A stretch of 9,928 bases of DNA from Marinilabiliales bacterium. Its GTDB lineage: Bacteria; Bacteroidota; Bacteroidia; Bacteroidales; F082. Positions 6,963-9,928 of the stretch are shown piece after piece; position 1 is the stretch's first letter, and each line of letters begins with the position of its first letter. The notes below the pieces were generated by a model. The model was not told the DNA's origin. It ran no database searches and saw nothing but the letters and a program-made list of their open reading frames with translations. The position numbers and the translations under genes are program-made. The DNA lies in assembly GCA_002869465.1 (NCBI GenBank), contig PKSW01000303.1:1-9928 (forward strand), given 5' to 3'.

Positions 6963-7157
6963 TTATAATTCTTTGATTAGTTCATCCAGGTCTTTATTGA
7001 GATCATCAGCTTTTTTCTTAACCTCTTCAGCTTTTTTTTCAACATTTTCAATAAACGTTGTGTCAATCAACTCTTCTTGTGATTCTGTTTTGTTCACTGG
7101 GTTTTTGCAACTAAAGAATATTGCAACTAATACGGCCATAAGTAATATTTTTTTCAT
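6963..7157 (-). CDS. Small coiled-coil lipoprotein, Lpp-like in architecture
   Basis: I start this gene at the Met at 7157, giving 64 residues, because MKKILLMAVLVAIFFSC is then a textbook lipoprotein signal with Cys17. An in-frame Met seven codons upstream (7178) would add a polar stretch to the signal. The mature part is about 48 residues: a short linker, then a helix at 36-64 with an unbroken heptad of hydrophobic residues (I36, V39, A43, V46, A50, L53, L57, L60, L64) on a Lys/Glu/Asp background, so it should form a coiled coil, probably a trimer or dimer. This plan resembles enterobacterial Braun lipoprotein in size and design, but there is no sequence evidence of homology and no C-terminal Lys. 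It probably leads a two-gene operon with the coiled-coil gene downstream. Confidence 0.78.
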   Translation of the reverse strand: MKKILLMAVLVAIFFSCKNPVNKTESQEELIDTTFIENVEKKAEEVKKKADDLNKDLDELIKEL

Positions 7158-7209
7158 GATTTTAAAATTGGTTGACAAATAAATAAAATATCTGGATTAA
7201 AATATTTAA

Positions 7210-7240
7210 CGAAAGTAAATAAAGATAAGTAGATGGCAAA
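7210..7240 (-). promoter_or_regulatory. Possible promoter of the coiled-coil lipoprotein operon
   Basis: On the minus strand TTTG (7237-7240) is followed after 19 bases by TACTTTCG (7210-7217), one mismatch from the Bacteroidota -7 element TAnnTTTG. It lies about 53 bases before the chosen start at 7157. The spacing fits; the mismatch and AT-rich setting keep confidence low. Confidence 0.35.
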
Positions 7241-7286
7241 AAATAAATGATTGCGCGAGAATACCATTAATTTTAAAAGCAATACC

Positions 7287-7314
7287 TTGAATTCAAGTTG
7301 TTTGATTATTTTTG
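7287..7314 (+). promoter_or_regulatory. Bacteroidota-type promoter of pfkA
   Basis: TTG at 7287-7289 and TATTTTTG at 7307-7314, an exact TAnnTTTG, are separated by 17 bases, matching the -33/-7 arrangement of the primary sigma factor in this phylum. Transcription would begin near 7320, leaving a leader of about 17 bases before the ATG at 7337. The -33 element lies within the perfect palindrome TTGAATTCAA (7287-7296). Confidence 0.6.
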
Positions 7315-7336
7315 GCGCTCAATTGTTTAATAGAAT

Positions 7337-8431
7337 ATGAAAAGACTTTTAATTGCAACCGGAGGAGGTGATTGCCCGGGACTTAATGCTGTTATCAGAG
7401 CAATAGTACACAGGGCTTCGCAGGAAGACGATTGGGAAGTGCTTGGTAGCATTCAGGCGTTTAATGGAATCTTGCGTGAACCCACAGAAATTGTGGTGCT
7501 GGACAATAAAATGGTGTCAGGGATTCACTTTCAGGGCGGGACCATTATCGAAACCACCAATAAGGGCGGTCCTTTCTCGTGGCCGGTAAAGGAAAAAGAC
7601 GGTAGTTGGACAGCAGTTGATCGTTCGGATGAGATGATCAGGAAGTTGAAATACATGAACATCGATGCGGTGATCAATATCGGTGGTGATGGCTCCCAGG
7701 AGATTTCCCAGAAATTATATGAAAAGGGATTGAATATCATCGGGGTACCCAAAACAATTGATAATGACCTGTCATCTACCGATACTACTTTTGGTTTTCA
7801 GACGGCCGTGCAAATAGCCACAGAATCTGTTGACAAACTGGTAACTACAGCAGCAAGCCATAACCGTGTATTTATGCTTGAAGTGATGGGAAGAAATGCG
7901 GGTTGGATTGCCTTAAATGCTGCCGTTGCCGGTGGCGCCGAGGTGTGCCTGATACCCGAATTCCCCTATGACATTTATAAAGTTAAAGAAGCTCTCGAAA
8001 AAAGATTTCATCATGGTCGTGGCTTTGCAGTCGTAGTGGTTTCAGAAGGAGCATATATCCAGGGGGGGCATATGATCTACCAGGAAAATAAAGAAGTAGG
8101 CTACAAAAATAAAAGGCTTGGAGGTATTGCGGCTCAATTGATAAAAGAGTTACAGGAAATTGGATTTCAACATGATATGCGAGAAACGGTGCTTGGACAC
8201 CTCCAAAGAGGAGGCGTGCCCATTGCTTACGACAGGGTACTTTCGGCACAATTTGGTGTGAGGGCTTTTGAAATGGTGCTGAATCAGAATTTTGGGAAAA
8301 TGGTGGCGTATCGTCATCCCAATTTTGTGGCCGTACCTTTAAAAGAGGCCATCGCTACCCCCAACCTGGTTACAAGCGATAATTCATTGGTGAAAACAGC
8401 AAAAGGCCTTGGTATCTCATTGGGCATCTAA
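7337..8431 (+). CDS. pfkA: 6-phosphofructokinase
   Basis: This 364-residue cytoplasmic enzyme phosphorylates fructose 6-phosphate to the 1,6-bisphosphate, the committed step of glycolysis. The family motifs appear in order: GGGDCPGLNAVIR (9-21), GGDGS (116-120), PKTIDND (138-144) with the catalytic Asp142, SHNR (Arg177) and MGRNAGW (184-190) for sugar-phosphate binding, SEGA (236-239), and GHLQRGG (287-293). Aligned to E. coli PfkA, Gly119 equals Gly104 and Lys139 equals Gly124. Gly at the first site favours ATP, while Lys at the second is the residue of pyrophosphate-dependent enzymes; the mixed state also occurs in ATP-using members of an intermediate clade. ATP is therefore the likelier donor but not certain. 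The protein is about 45 residues longer than E. coli PfkA, partly in the N-terminal half (about 45-95). The MscS gene follows 64 bases later on the same strand without a terminator between. Confidence 0.96.
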   Translation: MKRLLIATGGGDCPGLNAVIRAIVHRASQEDDWEVLGSIQAFNGILREPTEIVVLDNKMVSGIHFQGGTIIETTNKGGPFSWPVKEKDGSWTAVDRSDEMIRKLKYMNIDAVINIGGDGSQEISQKLYEKGLNIIGVPKTIDNDLSSTDTTFGFQTAVQIATESVDKLVTTAASHNRVFMLEVMGRNAGWIALNAAVAGGAEVCLIPEFPYDIYKVKEALEKRFHHGRGFAVVVVSEGAYIQGGHMIYQENKEVGYKNKRLGGIAAQLIKELQEIGFQHDMRETVLGHLQRGGVPIAYDRVLSAQFGVRAFEMVLNQNFGKMVAYRHPNFVAVPLKEAIATPNLVTSDNSLVKTAKGLGISLGI

Positions 8432-8495
8432 ATTATTTTCAATCTAATAATATAGGCTTTACATCTTTTTAAAAATTAATAAACATTATCGAACT

Positions 8496-9308
8496 ATGGA
8501 AAAAACACAAGAAATTCTAATTTGGCTAAGTGGTTTGGCGACACAATACGGATTAAAAATTATTGGAGCAGTTGTCGTTCTGGTCGTGGGCCTTTGGGTG
8601 ATCAAAGCCATTATGAAAGGCATTAAAAGAACTATGAACAAAAGGAATATGGACGAATCGTTAAAACCATTCCTGCTCAGCATGATCAGTATCCTGCTGA
8701 AAGTGATGCTGGTGATCAGTGTGTTAACGATGGTTGGCATACAAATGACCTCGTTTATTGCCATTTTGGGTGCGGCAGGTCTGGCCGTGGGTTTGGCTTT
8801 GTCGGGAACCTTGCAAAATTTTGCAGGCGGTGTAATGATCCTCATCTTTAAACCTTTTAAAGTGGGTGATTTTATTGATGCACAGGGGTATTTAGGTACA
8901 GTTACTGAAATTCAGATTTTTATTACCATATTGTTAACACCAGATAACAAAACCATTATTATTCCAAATGGCCCGCTTTCAACAGGTTCTCTTACAAATT
9001 TCAGTTCGCAGGAAAACCGCCGGGTTGACTGGAACTTCGGTATTGCCTATGGAGATGATTATGATAAAGCCAAATCATTGATTCTTGATTTGTTGAAAAC
9101 CGAAGAAAAAGTATTAAAAGACCCTGCACCTTTTGTTGCTTTAGGCGAAATGGCTGACAGCTCAGTTAACATAACCGTCAGAGCTTGGGTGAATGCTGCT
9201 GACTATTGGACGGTATTTTTCAGCATGAATGAGAAATTCTATAAGCAGGCCGATAAAAACGGATTGAGCATCCCTTTCCCGCAATTGGATGTGCATCTTG
9301 ATAAATAA
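8496..9308 (+). CDS. mscS: MscS-family small-conductance mechanosensitive channel
   Basis: This 270-residue inner-membrane channel opens under membrane tension to release solutes during hypo-osmotic shock. It is close in length to E. coli MscS (286) and has the minimal three-helix plan: helices at about 20-40, 60-82 and 86-113. The third, pore-lining helix carries the Gly/Ala-rich packing face (AILGAAGLAVGLALSGTLQN), followed by the signature FKVGDFI (121-127). The beta domain contains TPDNKTIIIPNG (148-159), and the C-terminal alpha/beta domain ends with IPFPQLDVHL (259-268), both conserved in the family. No extra N-terminal domain or ligand-binding domain is present. I found no clear promoter in the 64 bases after pfkA, so read-through from pfkA is possible. 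A terminator follows the stop. Confidence 0.96.
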   Translation: MEKTQEILIWLSGLATQYGLKIIGAVVVLVVGLWVIKAIMKGIKRTMNKRNMDESLKPFLLSMISILLKVMLVISVLTMVGIQMTSFIAILGAAGLAVGLALSGTLQNFAGGVMILIFKPFKVGDFIDAQGYLGTVTEIQIFITILLTPDNKTIIIPNGPLSTGSLTNFSSQENRRVDWNFGIAYGDDYDKAKSLILDLLKTEEKVLKDPAPFVALGEMADSSVNITVRAWVNAADYWTVFFSMNEKFYKQADKNGLSIPFPQLDVHLDK

Positions 9309-9334
9309 ATAGACGATTATTTTAAAAAACGATG

Positions 9335-9377
9335 AGCAAGTTGATGATCCTTTATGGTTTATTGACTTGCTTTTTTT
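9335..9377 (+). terminator. Intrinsic terminator after mscS
   Basis: AGCAAGT (9335-9341) pairs with ACTTGCT (9365-9371), and the stem extends inward through two wobble pairs to about 11 pairs, followed by seven T residues. On the minus strand the hairpin is followed after five bases by a T-rich run, so it may also end tsaB transcripts, less efficiently. Confidence 0.75.
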
Positions 9378-9382
9378 GGATG

Positions 9383-9928
9383 TTAATTTTTTAAGCCCTT
9401 CACTTTGGGTATTCCGGCTATAAAATCTTTCAGGTAATAAGGCTCAAAATACGCCACATCTTCAAATTGGTTGGCTCTGAATTTCTTATCGGATAAGGCT
9501 GCCATATATCGTGCAGAAGGATGAAAAGATGCCATGAAAGTCGCCTTGCTATAATGGCCTAATACGTCTTCACATTTCGCAGCGCCATCACCACCAAAAC
9601 AAATTTGATGGTCATTTAACAAATCATGAAAAGAATCTGAATCTATGATGCAGGCTTCTGTTTGACGGATGCACTCTAATTGTTGATCGTAAATAGCTGC
9701 ATATACCTCCATCCGGCGGGCATCAATCATCGGGCATACAAGAAACGGATCATCTTTAATCAGGGCGATCATACCGGCAGCCATTGCTTTCAATGTATCA
9801 ATGGCTATCAAAGGTTTGTCAAGGGCATAGCAAAACCCTTTCGCTGTGGAAACGCCAATGCGCAAACCCGTGTAGGATCCAGGGCCCATGCTCACGGCAA
9901 TAGCATCCAGGTTAGCCAAAGAAAAACC
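9383..9928 (-). CDS. tsaB: TsaB, tRNA threonylcarbamoyladenosine biosynthesis protein (N-terminus outside window)
   Basis: The frame is open from the right edge to the TAA at 9383-9385, giving 181 residues of a protein usually about 230 long. The missing part is the N-terminal strand pair of the ASKHA fold. The diagnostic motif SMGPGSYTGLRIG is present near the cut end, preceded by LANLDAIAV and followed by STAKGFCYALDKPLIAIDTL, all typical of TsaB (YeaZ). A TTG at 9919 lies in this frame but is not the start, because GFSL before it continues the family alignment. TsaB is the scaffold that pairs with TsaD and TsaE to transfer threonylcarbamoyl to A37 of tRNAs reading ANN codons. It is a proteolytically inactive, non-catalytic partner. 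The gene converges on mscS across a terminator. Confidence 0.94.
   Translation of the reverse strand, partial: GFSLANLDAIAVSMGPGSYTGLRIGVSTAKGFCYALDKPLIAIDTLKAMAAGMIALIKDDPFLVCPMIDARRMEVYAAIYDQQLECIRQTEACIIDSDSFHDLLNDHQICFGGDGAAKCEDVLGHYSKATFMASFHPSARYMAALSDKKFRANQFEDVAYFEPYYLKDFIAGIPKVKGLKN

Noticed and set aside
6973..7182. A plus-strand 69-codon frame opposite the small lipoprotein gene
   Set aside because: The minus-strand frame has a proper lipobox and a perfect heptad pattern; the plus-strand frame is its compositional shadow.
7260..7286. Direct repeat AATACC, two copies 21 bases apart upstream of pfkA
   Set aside because: Six-base repeats are common in a region of this composition, and the flanks do not match. 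Helical phasing alone is not enough evidence for a regulator site.
9917..9919. TTG as the start codon of tsaB
   Set aside because: The frame continues upstream through GFS to the window edge, and TsaB proteins carry about 50 more N-terminal residues including a conserved phosphate-binding strand pair; the gene is cut by the window, not started here.

Overview
The window looks like an ordinary chromosomal stretch from a member of the Bacteroidota, probably a free-living or marine Bacteroidia or Cytophagia-type organism; the exact lineage is inference. Supporting signs are the low GC content, AT-rich spacers, an S46 dipeptidyl peptidase next to an S9 peptidase, an FtsX/MacB-type permease with the RTREIGIRKVNGA signature, lipoproteins with short lipoboxes, an exported protein whose predicted signal cleavage precedes Gln, and one exact Bacteroidota-type promoter (TTG-N17-TAnnTTTG) ahead of pfkA.

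Layout. (a) 1-2742: the 3' end of an ABC-transporter permease, then a complete S46 peptidase of DPP7 type with a near-perfect Shine-Dalgarno, closed by a bidirectional terminator. (b) 2751-4673, minus strand: an S9 prolyl-oligopeptidase-family lipoprotein, convergent with the S46 gene. (c) 4674-5368: AT-rich sequence around a small two-helix membrane protein (4918-5127, minus). (d) 5369-6082: a lipoprotein with a carboxypeptidase-regulatory-like beta domain, convergent across a second bidirectional terminator with (e) a minus-strand pair at 6143-7157: a 64-residue lipoprotein with a perfect heptad coiled coil and a 266-residue exported Lys/Glu-rich coiled-coil protein with two SHOCT-like repeats. 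(f) 7158-7336: a divergent promoter region. (g) 7337-9308: 6-phosphofructokinase and a MscS-family mechanosensitive channel, closed by a third terminator. (h) 9383 to the right edge, minus: TsaB, cut off at its N-terminus.

How the genes work together. The S46 and S9 peptidases fit a peptide-scavenging role in the cell envelope: both are exported and both release short peptides from oligopeptides. The coiled-coil pair probably sits in the periplasm or on the outer membrane, but its function is unknown. pfkA (glycolysis), mscS (osmotic safety valve) and tsaB (tRNA t6A modification) are housekeeping genes with no evident link to one another.

I found no CRISPR array, transposase, integrase, tRNA, toxin-antitoxin pair or defence cassette, and I do not claim a novel system. 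The items most worth a second look are the coiled-coil envelope pair with its Lpp-like small lipoprotein, and the Gly/Lys phosphoryl-donor signature of the phosphofructokinase.
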